Positions 1 to 11,670 of a stretch of DNA of 64,000 bases are shown piece by piece. Each line of letters starts with the position of its first letter. Position 1 is the first letter of the stretch. The notes beneath the pieces were generated by a model. The model had not been told where the DNA came from. It saw only the letters and a list, made by a program, of their open reading frames with translations, and made no database searches. Source of the stretch: Promerops cafer (lineage: Eukaryota; Chordata; Aves; Passeriformes; Nectariniidae). The DNA is taken from the NCBI GenBank assembly GCA_013398275.1, contig VZSE01008494.1:541466-605465 (forward strand). The letters are read 5' to 3'. The translations under genes were made by a program, and so were the position numbers.

Positions 1-3000
1 ATCACTTGATTTTGTTAAGTGCTTTTTTTGGACCCTCATCAGTGAACAGTTGCCAAGCCACTCTGAATACTATTACTGTCAGAGGCCAAATAAAACTCAA
101 CTGTATTTACTGAACAGGTAGAAATTGCTCTCTTGCTAGATACCAAATCAAAACGATCAGGATTTTAGTTACATTTAATCGCCTGGGCACTGGAATTTTT
201 AACAGCTTGGAATGGACACTGTCACATTATTAACAGCTCCCTTTCTAGCAGACAAAGCACAGTTCACCAGCCAGATGTATTGAAGGCAACACCTTGCACT
301 CAGCTGGACTTGGATCAAAGATTGCCTCTCCTAACAGAAGGTGCAAAAGAGGAAAGGAGAAATTTTCACTATTGCAAGCAATTAAGATTGCAGCAAATGG
401 GCCCCCTGTCACACTTCTCCCCAAGCTATTCAGCACACTTTAGCTCACTAAATGCTTTGGATAAATACACTGTTGACTGACATTTCTATCTTTAATGCTG
501 CAGTGAAACTGAAACCACAACAATACTGAAACTGATTCAGAAAAAGCAACCCCAAACCCAACAGCCCATCTCCAGTGGACTTTGGCCAGCCTCTCTGTTC
601 TCTCTTAAGTTAGTTTGGCAAACAGGTTGGGAAACATTTCCAATGCATCCCCAGCCCTATGGGAAGGATTCATCAGGGGCAAGGCATGAAGAGTCCCAGT
701 GCTGGTGTGCATCCTCTGGCCTGTCACACCACACCTCCATGCCTCAGTTCCCCCATCACTGAACCAGATGACTGAAAAACCTCCCTGATGAAGGCAATGC
801 ATAAAGTTTTAGGCATTGAAATAGCAATTTACTGACATTAGGTATCCCTTCCAATGATGCTGTATCCATCAGGTCTTCATACAAGAAAGCTGAGCCAACT
901 TGCATTTATTTGCATAACAACCATGTATTTAACTTTCCATTTTTCTCCTAAATGAAGAACGGGACACTGTACAAACTGAATTTAAAACAGCAGTTCTCAT
1001 TCACTGACCAATACCAGAAAACAGAGGAAGAGTGGGAGGCCACAACAGATGCACAATTGTTACACAAACCATATTATCAACTGACTACTTTATGGGGGAT
1101 TTATTTTGCTTTATAAAGATGTTCTGCAGGGGTTGCAAATAGCACTCAAAGCCCTCAGGGCTATTTGACTCTGGCAGAAAGTCCCCTTGACGCTTCAGCC
1201 AACATGTAGCAGCAGGTTTGGTGCAACACCTCTGTGGAAGGCACTGAGCATTTTGTCCTTCATGCACACCCAGCTTTGTTAGTTGCTGTCTGCAGTTTCG
1301 GAAAAGGTGGAGATGGGTCTGTGCCCTCATGTGTATCCTTACCCAGTCATCCTCCAGTTCCTTTCCATGTCCTTGCAGGGGCTGAGTTGCACCTGGGACA
1401 GAATGATGTACAATAAATTAAATAACCCAGTCATTTCTGCAGTGATAGTCTTCCAGTTTACTGAACTGGGTGAGAGCACCTCTCTGTGGAAACTGTCCTT
1501 GCATGGCCAGGTGTTTAAAGGCTCAGACCATAAGTCTCCAGCAAGGTGAGCAAACAATTTCATGCTCTTGGTGCCACCCCTCAGGAGAACAAGGCAGAAC
1601 CATGGAGCTTCAGGGCTTAATGATCCAAGTCAGGAGCCCATTGTGGGGACGGTAGAGCTTTTGGAGATGACAGGATAATGGTGCAGTGCAAATCAGCCCC
1701 CCATAATAAGCCACACTAATGCTGAACTGTGTGCAAGGCAACTCAGGAAATAGAATAATTAATAATTTACCTGGCTGAGCAGCACTTTCTCTCCTGCAAT
1801 TGAGGCAGACTGCAGAAAGTTGGAAAGAATCTATGAAGAAATGGGAAACAGGGTCCCATAAACCCTTGCAAACCGAAGGTGGGAGGGCAAGCCCAGTTTT
1901 CTGCTTTTACCTGATTCAACTTTGCTTCCTTCTATCTCATGTAGGGGCAAAGATGCATAAATTTTGCACAGCAGGATGCAGAAGCATGAAGGGCAATTGC
2001 GCTGTGTATTCCTGGGAAGGGAGTGAGCAGTGCTAGTGCCCTCCACTGGCATTTTCCACCTAATTCTCCAAATTTGCTTTTGAGGCATCATTCTCCCTCT
2101 GCAGAGCCCAGGGCCAGATGCAAAAGGCCCCTTGTACCACTTGGCACACCCACCACCCCTGGCCAAAGCCCACAGGGCAGATTTTGTCAAATGCGTAAGA
2201 GAATTTGCTTATGGTAATTAAGAGAATTATGCTTATTTCTGGGGAAATTTTTTTCCATCCATTTCCCCAGAGCAGTGATCTCTCCAAGGCTTGCCAAAGC
2301 ACTTAGAGGATCAGCCCAGCATGGTCAGCCCCTCCACACAAAGAGCAGTGACTCACCCCAGTTTCCTGCATTGCAGCAGAAAAACCCTCACCTGGCACCA
2401 CCATAGCCGGTGGGTGCTCCGCATCGATTCCTACAGCGCCTTTTGATCAGAGCTTGTATTCTTAGAAATTGTCAAGCCCGAAGAAACAGGAAAATAAATA
2501 AATAATAACACTCCTTCTGGTGATTTCTATTGTACTGATCTAGCTGGAAATCCCATTAGTTACTTGCTTTGATCAGGACTGTTCCTCCAGGACCAGGAGA
2601 TGCAGTAAGCATTCCATCACACTGGCAAAAGAGCACATCTGAAGTGTGTTTTAATTAAACCTTCCAACTCCTGAGCTTTTTGTAGTATTTGCATGTAGCT
2701 GAACTTTGATCCAGCTGCCGTGGAAGAAATACCACTTATTGCTGGGTTGTCTGTCACCTTAGTGCTACTCTCGGCTCTTCAGATAGAGCTGTCCCCTCCC
2801 TGTCCCCATGGCCCCCCCACAGTGGGGAAAGAAAGGGCAGTAAGCTGGGAAAAAGTACTAGCCAGCCCTACTACTTCTATTATGTTAGCACTTTGCAAGA
2901 AATACAAGTGCCAGTAGCAGCATTTTGGAAATCTTTCAATGAATGAGCAAGGGGTTTGCTGTCGAAATACATTGTAATAGCGACCACAACAGAAAATGTA

Positions 3001-3531
3001 GAAAAACATTCCAAGCCTCACTGAAACAACACCTCTCCAATGAGAAGCAATCCAGGGGAGAAAAGCATTTCAGCTTGATACTGTAAAATATGAACTGGGA
3101 ACCTGTAATTCATGCACATTGAGAGCTGGACCTCAGTTCTGATACAGCAAAATCCTTCCCAGGATACAGACGCCAGCCTGCTGTGTGGGTGCAGACACCA
3201 GGCACAACAGCAACCAAGGGGACAAAATCTAACCATATGAACAAGTAGATATTACAAACTACTCATTAAAGAAGAGTCATGCTCATGGCAAAAGTAAACA
3301 GACAGAAGGAAAAAGGGACCAGAGAACTGCTGGGTGGCCTTGCAGCAGGGAGAGCGACCCTCTTCAAATGTGGGCCTGGTTAGGCAGCAATTTGGCACAA
3401 GGACATGAAGAGTGAAAGGCACCTGAACTGCCTGAGCTTTACCAAGCTGTCACAGATACTCACATAAAACAAAGGTGGGTAACCTCTGTGCTCTGTCCAG
3501 CACATGTCCTGCATGTTCATACACACACAAA

Positions 3532-3610
3532 TGCACACAGAATCACAAGGTTGGAAGAGACCTTCAGGATCATCGAGTCCAACCCAGCCCCAACACCTCA
3601 ACTAAACCAT
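3532..3610 (-). mobile_element. CR1 LINE 3'-end fragment
   Basis: On the plus strand the segment reads CACAGAATCACAAGGTTGGA, then AGAGACCTTCAGGATCATCG, then AGTCCAACC. This is the reverse complement of the conserved CR1 3' end, including the terminal ATTCTGTG unit. Only about 80 bp is recognisable, typical of severely 5'-truncated CR1 copies. It lies in the same orientation as the host gene. Confidence 0.8.
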
Positions 3611-3634
3611 GGCAACCTCAACTAAACCATGGCA
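3595..3634. repeat. 20-bp perfect tandem duplication at the end of a CR1 scrap
   Basis: ACCTCAACTAAACCATGGCA occurs twice head to tail at 3595-3614 and 3615-3634. The unit is made of CR1-like 3'-region sequence (the ACTAAACCATGG segment), so the duplication arose within the repeat after insertion or in its source copy. Confidence 0.85.
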
Positions 3635-6600
3635 CTCACGCTGCCATGTATGTACTTACACCTTCACACTCCTACAAATTCGTTTTATCAGCATGATGTG
3701 TGCATGGGAAAGGAGAAATGCCCTGTGAATCTGCTATACCCTGGGCAGTGTTTCTATAGCACAGCTCTCTCAATGTACAACTACTGAAACACAAATGTTC
3801 AAACTCCTCTGTTTCCTCCACTGTGACATTTAACTTTTGAGGGAGATTACTATAAAGAGCTTATTTGGTTTGGTAAAGAAACTGTAGCCAGAGAACAAGT
3901 GGGTTGTTTATTAAATGCCTGCAAGTCCACTCCTATTTCTCTAACAGCACTGAAAGTATTTTTACACTCTTTTTTTGGCTGTTTTGGAGTCCTGATGTCT
4001 TAAGAGTACTCTCAGAAGTACCATCTATGCAGACTGTTAAAAATGTAAAACTACTTTTAATGCTAAAATCAGAGAAATAACATATGAGACAATGGAATTA
4101 CCAGCTTGCAGACTGAGATTAAAGAGCTGAATGGGACTTTGTCAGCAGTGAAATTCAAAAGCAACATTCATGGGGGAAAAAAAAATCTATAAATTGATGT
4201 CATCTGGGCAGTGAAACCATTTCAGATGCTTTACTTTTGCTCTCTGCCAGGTACTGTGCTCAGCACAATGCAACAGAACTCCTTGGCCTTGAAGACTGTG
4301 TTTTAAGGGGATTAGAATTAGATTAGTATAAGATTACTTGGCAATCCTTTAAAAAGATGCCAGCAAAATGGGAAATAAGAATTTAAGCCAGCTCTATCAC
4401 TCTTGTAACATAACATGAGTAATGCCTTGCAAAAACACAAATTTCTTAAAGGTCTGACCTCATGAAGCTCTTACTACACCTGATTGCAGCATGGCCTGCT
4501 CTACACTTTTTGGAAAAAAAAAGCAGTATTTGCTAATCATACACCTCTAAAAACCTGGACTCAGATTGCCCAATATCTGCTACTTTACCCCAGGCCTGAG
4601 GTGATGTTGCTGGTGGGGATTCTGGTGGCTCAGGGATGTTACAGAGTGGTGTCAATCCTGCTGGTCGCAGCATCTCAAACCAAGTATTTGAGCAACTCTT
4701 TCTCCCTCACACCCATCTGCATGGCACCATGTGGGTGCAGTCCATGGATTCATTTTCCCCAGGTGTAAGCCAGCATTTGCTTTTTTGTACCTCATGCCTA
4801 GCACACTTTGAAGAAGACTAATTGCTTCACCATAAAGGTGTTTGTCTCACTGCCACTGGGAGATGGTAAAACCTGCACCCTTCTGCACAATACACAGAGG
4901 TTGTCATCAGCTGAATCGCATCATGAGATCTTCAGCATCTTTCTTTTTCCCTTTTTCAGGAGGAGGGTGGATAGAGACAACTATTTCTTACTATTTTTAT
5001 TTTCATCTATAAATGAGATGTTTTAATTTCATGCCAAAATTGAAAGGCCTGTCTGTAGATCAGGAAATTAGTTTTTATTTCATCTTTTAATGTCCTTATA
5101 TATCAACCATGGGGTTGTCTCACATACTTCCATAAAAAAAATGACCTCTAACTAAAAGTCATATTGTAATTTGGTGATTTTTTTTTTTTCATATTCCAAA
5201 GACCTGTCTCAGTATTCAAGCATGTATTTCTAATATGTGAAGTACAACAAAAAGACTTATAACAAACCATGAAAAAGTAGCAATTACTGATAGGGGAGTT
5301 ATAAATAAAACTGTAAAATATTAATCTGATCCATAATTCATTTGGTAGCAGAAACACAGCCATCTGGGCTGGGCTGAACTCATGACTCTGGAATAGGGTG
5401 TTGGATGAAGATTTTGAATTCAGTATAAATGCAGCCATCACAAAAAAAAACAACAACAAAAAATTCAAACAATCAACCTTTTGTACAACACTGGCTTTCA
5501 GGTTTTACCTTGCCAGTGTATTTGCTTTTTACAACCTGCGATTGCACGCTCAGATTGCATGAGGCCATCCTTCAAAAATATACCAAAATACTTCCTGAAG
5601 CTGATTACCAGCATATGCATGGAACTTCACAAATTAAATTATTCTCTTTCTGGCTGAACCTTCACTGGCAGCTCAACACTCATTTTCACATCTCCCTGGA
5701 CATGAAGGTGTTCATAGCCAGCAGAAAGATCCTGCTGCATGGGGCAGTGCAGGGTGCACTCAGCTTTAAATAGAGACTATGGTCTTTGAGGCAGTACAGT
5801 TTATCTGTGCATATTAAAATACCCCTGTGTTCACCCATCCTGGTATGGAAGACATTCTTTGCTTTTAAGAGTACATTGTTCTAGGTTAGATGCTGCAATA
5901 CCTGGGTTAACACACTGGAAGCCAGTGCTGCATCTCTAAATGGCAGTGCTTTCCACAGAGATGGGCAACTGCAAACCTTAAAACCTCTATTTATGCCACT
6001 AATAGCTCCTCTCTGGCCAGTGTGAATCTAAAGCAGAGTTTAAACTACCAGACATACCAAATTCATAAAGGATTGCCTGCAGCCATTAGAATTTTCTCAG
6101 AGTCCATAAAATAATTAGACAAATTCATGCGAGAAAAATCCATTAAGGGCTATAAAACACAAAGAGGTGTTCCCTGGAGGTTGGAGAGCGCTCTAAGGAA
6201 GCACTGGTACGTGTCTGCTTCCTGCTCTTAGCCCCTCTATGGCATCCACTAGTGACCACTGCTGGGAAGGTGATGCAGCCCAGTGGATCAAATATGGTTA
6301 CAATAGATGTTTAAAGGCAAGCCCTGTGTAACATGCTGGTTGTGGAAAGGCAGTTTTCCAGAAGCAAGCATCTGCTTAAACTTTTGCAGACCCTGGGCCA
6401 GCAGTTCTGGCTGAAAAGTAGAGCTGCAAGACCAGTCTTGCTTCTTGTGTGAGATGATGGAACATGCTGCCTCTACTGGAACATCCCCCTGGAAATTTTC
6501 TGTTATTCCTGAAGAAAATAAGTAAACTGCTCCCTTCCCCATGCCAAACCAAACACACCTGTGAAAACTTCAAAGTTGGAAGAATCAGACCCTGAATGTT

Positions 6601-7506
6601 ACCGGACTTGAACCCATCAGTTCCCAAAAGCAATCTCTGAAAATGTGGTTCCCATCTTTTGCCTCATTTTCTGATGTCTTCTTCCCAGACTGTGCAGGGC
6701 TGCAGTCTCTTGGTTTCAAGAGCATGCACATACTGAGGTAAGATTGCAGCAAGCTCCACGTTGCAGGTTTCCCTTTCCAAATCGCCCTCGGCTGCTTTTC
6801 CAAGACTGTGCACATCCTGACTGCTACGGAAAACACCTTCTCCCTTGCTCCCCTCCACTGCAGCATCCCAGCCTGCACAATTCAAGTGAGGACCATGGTT
6901 TTCAGCACACTTCCCTGCTCCAACAGCCTTCTCGCTGCTCCAAGCATCTAGTGGTTTTTGGTCAAGTAAGAACCTAGCCATGCCTCCCAGACAGCATTAC
7001 AGGTTGCCAGGTTCTGTCCTCCAACACCTTTGCTTAAAATCCACTGCTGTGCCACAGGATGCAACTTCTATCTCTGGTTTGGCCTCAGGCACACAGACTC
7101 CTTGAGGCATTAGACACATTAACTCCTCCTCTGGTAGCAAGCACATCTGTATCTTTCTTCTCCTCCTTGGCCAAAAATATCATACAGGTCACAGAAGGGG
7201 GTTGAACATTGGCTTCTGAGTTTTCAAACAGAAAACAGGCAGGGGGTTTATCTAAAAACACACACAGAGAAGGTCTTTAAGTGCAAAGGAGTCTGTGGCA
7301 TTTGGGATGCCAGCAGGAGAACTGCCCCACTCTCATACCCCCCACCTCCAGGCCAGTTCTGTGCCTGAAGCCATACCCAGCGTGGGACTTGCTGACATCA
7401 AAAGCAAAGAAAATTGCTCGGCTGTTTAGGCTGGCTTAAAGTGAATACTCCTGACGGGTTTTAAGCCTAGAAAGGTTTTAAACCCTGCATCTTTCCAGTG
7501 TGCTCC

Positions 7507-7583
7507 CGCGATGATACAACGGGCGCGTCGGCAACCATGAATCAAAACGACCTGCTCCCCCTATGGACCCATTAGGAGACACG
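7507..7583. other. Small CpG-dense cluster in an intron
   Basis: I count eight CpG dinucleotides in 77 bp (7507, 7509, 7520, 7524, 7526, 7529, 7548, 7582), including GGGCGCGTCGG, against a CpG-poor background. On the minus strand an open frame runs through it with PNGSIGGAGRFDS, but I recognise no protein or RNA family. It could be a conserved element, an unmethylated regulatory site or a young insertion. Confidence 0.4.
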
Positions 7584-10068
7584 CCTCTGACCAAGATGTC
7601 ATGGTAGGTGCTTTCTGTATACAGGGCAGATAAGATGAAAGACCTCAAGGGAGATGCACATCTCTGTCCAGAGCGACAGCATACCTTAATCATCCAGCTT
7701 GGTGAAAGCGCTGAGAAAAAAAAAGTCATGCAGTTGTCACTTGAAAAGAAAACTTCAGTATTACCAGTACACACAGATTTCTCTCTGGAAACCATTTAAA
7801 TAGGTGGAGGTTTCAAAAATATGAAAACTTGAGCAAAACCACGAGCAAGGGAAGGATGGCTAACTCAGTCCTATCATTGCCACTTATGAATTATTCACTG
7901 TGCTCCAGCCCACGTGCACAAGGCACACTTTTTAACACACTGTGAGACTGCATTACAGATGGCTCCCTGCCATCTGTGCTGGGAAGAACCTTGGACGCAT
8001 ATTTTGCAGCAATGCCATAGGGAAAAACCATGCTTGGGTCAACTCCTGTGCCTACAAAGGGAAAAAGGTCCTCTGCTTGCCTGCTGCAGCTCTAGGGTAG
8101 CCACAGTGGAGGCTATCTCTCATGGCTTGTGGCACTGCTCACCCTTTCTAGACACATGTTTTCCAGCAGGAAAACACCAGCAAAATTCCACAGAAACAAC
8201 AGAGGTTTGCAGATTGCAAGAGGGTTACACGAAAACTAGTCCTGTATTTGGAACCTAAGGCCACTGCATGGATCAGCCCCATCCCAAGTACTGCCAGATC
8301 TCCAAGGACTGGGGGAACGGAAGAATGCCAGGGTCACCAATGGAAATTAGCAATCAGCCTCTTCTTGTGCACAAAAGTTTACTGTTCCCTCTCTGTATTT
8401 CCAAATCTGATTTCAAAAGTTCGGAAGAAAATTACATCAGCCTGAAAATGCCAGATGGATTGCGAGCACCATTTTTTTTACTCATTATTTAAATAGAGGA
8501 GAGAAGAAGGGGGACAAATTATTTTGGAGAGAACCACTTCTTTGTTTTTTCAGGAAGTGACCCCTTTGAGAGTCTAACCCAGAGGTAGTTTCTGCTGCCA
8601 AAAGCTGCCATGCCCAGAAGAGGTGGTGCACATGAGGACTCACTGCCTGCACATTCTTTGCAGTTCTGAAATGAGCATGGTCTTCTTGGGATGGACAAAA
8701 GCCAAACCAACAAAACAGGCCCTGGCATTTCTCTGCAGTGCTGGGTTACTGAATATGTGCCAGCGGGACTCCAGCAGCCAGACCTATCCCATGGCATGCA
8801 ATTTTTCAATTTCCTGCAGCCAACAGATCTTGTAGCAGGATTTCTCCTACTGCTGCAGTTGGCCTTGTGTCACTGATTCAACTTCATTAACCAGCCTCTG
8901 TGAAAATATAATCACCATCAGAAAACCTGTTCAAGGGAATAGATAAGACACAAGAACTGCATCTCTTGGAGGTAATTCCAGGGGGAAAGTGGGTGGCCTG
9001 AGACTCCCTGAAACCACATGTGCCCTGCCTACTCTTACTTGACAAAGGTCTGTTGAAGTAAGTCTTTATATCCAGAACCACTGGGCATAGACCACTCCAT
9101 TACTTGCCTCAAAGGACATTTTTTTGGAGGCACCTTAAAAAACCAGATACTCACTTTCCATGCTTGGCAGTTAGTCTGATTTGCAAAGTCCCTCTTTCCA
9201 TCTGCTTTATTTCTGGCATGGGCAAACCGATGATGGCCCAGGGGAGTGCTGAAAGAGCACATTACTGGGAAGCCCATTTGATGCTACAGCTCCAGCAGGC
9301 AGGCCTGGCTCACCTCACAAACACATGGTGGGACCAGCCAGAGAGGCAATGAAACACAGTCACCACTGCTTTCTTTACAGAGCAGTTTGATTGAACCTCC
9401 TGTTGAATCAGCCATGAGAGCACACAGGCACGAGTTCAACACCACACAGTGTATTAAACACCCATGGCTTGATCCACTACTATCTCCCGTGGTTGTGGCT
9501 CCACTAAGGTAAACAGGGAGACTTAACCAGAAGCTACACTTACCCACTTGCTCTTAGCACAAGACACATTTGTCACAGGTTTCCCATTTCCTGTAAGAGA
9601 CCATCCAGTACAAAGCTGCAAGTGATAACTGTGCAAGGGGGTTATTCTTGGCCTGATGCACAGAGACACAGCTATGTGAATAAATTCTGCTGCAGCTGTG
9701 GAGAATTTGGGACATAAGTCACAAACAAGGACCTTTTCCTCACTGTCTGCACTGATCAGCAAGGTATCATCTCCTCATGCAGAGATACATTTACCGAGAT
9801 TTATGTGGGTTTAATGCCACATATCAGGGGAAATCCGGTGGCAGCAATGAATTACCAATGCAAACCCACTAACAGGAAAATATACTTCTTCCAACAGCAG
9901 AGTTACTGGCAGCAGCCTTCACAACAGGAAAACAGTAAACAGCATTAGGACCGTGACACCCACTGATCTGCACTAAACAGGTTCCTTCAACAGGTGCCAT
10001 ACTGCTGTCCTCTAATATTCGTCCAGCAGATCCCATGCCACATCTATCAGCAGCATTCCCAGCATGCC

Positions 10069-10074
10069 TTTATT
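10069..10074 (-). promoter_or_regulatory. Canonical poly(A) signal AATAAA within the downstream intron
   Basis: TTTATT on the plus strand reads AATAAA on the minus strand, about 940 bases past the first stop codon that would follow retention of this intron. Such hexamers occur often by chance in AT-rich DNA, so use in vivo is unproven. Confidence 0.3.
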
Positions 10075-11302
10075 TCCTCTCCTAAAGAAACATATGAATG
10101 ATCTGTCCAACACTTCAACAATCCAGTTTAATTACCAGGACAGGTATCTGCACTTCCTTGCTGCTGGCTGCCAAGCCTGTGCACGTACACCTGGGTAGCA
10201 GGAATGAGATGCAGCCCTGCTCCAGCTAGTGTTTTTCTGTTCCACAGTGAGGATCTGCCAATCTACATCCAGCTGTCACACTGAATTGCCCATCGGGTTT
10301 CCTGGCTCAACCTTGTCTGGAGAAGGCAGGGGGTGGCTTCAGTGGCAGCACAGTCCTGACAGTCTCAAATGCCACCTGTTAACAGTCCTGGAAGGGCTTC
10401 ACTGGGGATAAATGACACTGGGGAGCCCTGAATTAAATGGCAGGAAGTAAGCCAGTTAGGAAAAGGGTAAGACCCTAAAACACAGAGCATGAGGGACAAG
10501 AGAAGGATAGGTCAGTCTCCGGGGCTTTACAGAAGTTGTGTGATGTGCCTGGTGTGTTGATGCACATGGAAGGAGATGTAATTATGTTCTTGCCTCCATA
10601 CCTCCAAGTGACAGGGGACAATGGCAACATCATGCCTGTTTCCAAAGTGACAGGTCATTTCAACTTGTGAGCAAAGGAAGGGCAGACAGATCAGAGCCCT
10701 GGTCAAAGGAATAAACCAGCCTACATGACCTGTGTCTGTACAGTGCAAAACCAAGAATAACACAGTATGAGTGAAATCCTAGCCCTACCTTGTTGGAGAA
10801 GCAGTGACAACGTTCAATACCGCATCAGCCTGAGCCCAGTCACTTTAGCATCACAGTGCAGAAGGGGGATTAAATTTCCCAAAGTCACTAAAAACAATTT
10901 TCTTAGGGTAACTGTTTGTAAAGTTAAGATGTTTTAGCCATTTTTAATCAAAATGAACTCTTAGAAATTTCCCTTTCCCACCAAGAAAGACAGCCTTTTT
11001 TTTCCTGGTTTAGTGGACAGATATACCAACATGCGAAGAAGTGGATGAATCTCCGAATAGCTTAGCGGAAAAGGAAAAAGTCACAAATCCCAAAAATGTG
11101 TCCTGCTGAAAGGAAACACCCTGAAAACTGCAGTAATTATAACCTATGAGACAAGCACTGCCCATGTCCCAGCCCCCATATTTGAAGAGGCCATAGTCCA
11201 GCCCTCCATGTTGGAGACTTTCACCCCGTTCCAAAGGGAGGATTGCACCGGGTCTGATTGGCTCAGGCTCCCACCCCAGACATTCCCCCAGGCTGAAGAT
11301 CC

Positions 11303-11308
11303 ACTTAC
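11303..11308 (-). other. EPHA6: Splice donor of the FN3-1 exon (GTAAGT)
   Basis: GCAG|GTAAGT on the minus strand is a perfect consensus donor. It leaves a single G, giving phase 1, as expected for the Ala codon at the start of the second FN3 repeat in this family. Confidence 0.92.
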
Positions 11309-11644
11309 CTGCCTGGTTTGTGGTTACATTTACAGACACAAACTGCCGGGCTCCGGGGTTCTGGTCGGACACTCCATTCACTGCCTCAATTTCAAAGGTA
11401 TAGTTTGTGTGAGCAAGCAGATCCACCATCATGACAGAGGTGTTTTTCAGGCCGGTTTGCTGGGGGAGGTACCTGACATGACCGCCACACGCCTCACACA
11501 GACCCGAGTGTGAGCTGCACTTCTTGCATGCAATATAATAAGACACATCTTTCCTTCCACCAGTATCAGCGGGGGGAATCCATTCCAGAAAGACACTAGT
11601 CTCGTTAACATTTGAGATGGCACTCCGAGGAGCAGAGGGGGGTC
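11309..11644 (-). CDS. EPHA6: EPHA6 internal exon: first fibronectin type III repeat
   Basis: This exon encodes about 112 residues forming the first FN3 repeat of an EphA receptor, part of the membrane-proximal ectodomain stalk. Seen directly: PPSAPRSAISNVNETSVFLE, then a conserved Trp followed by IPPADTGGRKDVSYYI. Next comes a four-cysteine patch (CKKC about eight residues before CEAC), then LLAHTNYTFEIEAVNGVS, ending VNVTTNQA. Four N-glycosylation sequons are visible (NET, NTS, NYT, NVT). The exon is exactly 336 bp, the family-typical size. Its borders are CAG|GA upstream and GCAG|GTAAGT downstream, both phase 1, matching the split Arg codon left by the Cys-rich exon 5.7 kb away on the same strand. 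The VFLEWIPPADTGG and SYYIACKKC wording fits EPHA6 better than EPHA3, EPHA4, EPHA5 or EPHA7 as I recall them. The frame is intact with no decay. The true 5' limit is the splice acceptor, not the in-frame ATG found in the intron. Confidence 0.94.
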
Positions 11645-11670
11645 CTGGTTTGTAAAGTGAGAAAAACACA
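11645..11670 (-). other. EPHA6: Splice acceptor of the FN3-1 exon
   Basis: On the minus strand, GTTTTTCTCACTTTAC leads into AAACCAG and then the exon. The tract is interrupted by purines near the AG, so it looks weaker than the acceptor of the Cys-rich exon. The position is fixed by the 336-bp exon length and the split Arg codon. Confidence 0.85.

Larger units (their letters stand above)
1..11308 (-). other. EPHA6: Partial intron downstream of the FN3-1 exon
   Basis: The next exon of the family (about 125 bp, start of FN3-2, with a WQEPDRPNG-like motif) was looked for on the minus strand and not found, so this intron probably continues past the left edge. It contains a CR1 3'-end fragment near 3535, a CpG cluster at 7507-7583 and a poly(A) signal at 10069. 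The rest shows no recognisable gene. Confidence 0.72.

Noticed and set aside
1..11308. Next EPHA6 exon (start of the second FN3 repeat)
   Set aside because: The minus strand was scanned for the NGII/EPDRPNG-type signature with flanking splice sites and nothing matching was seen. A short exon could still have been missed by eye.
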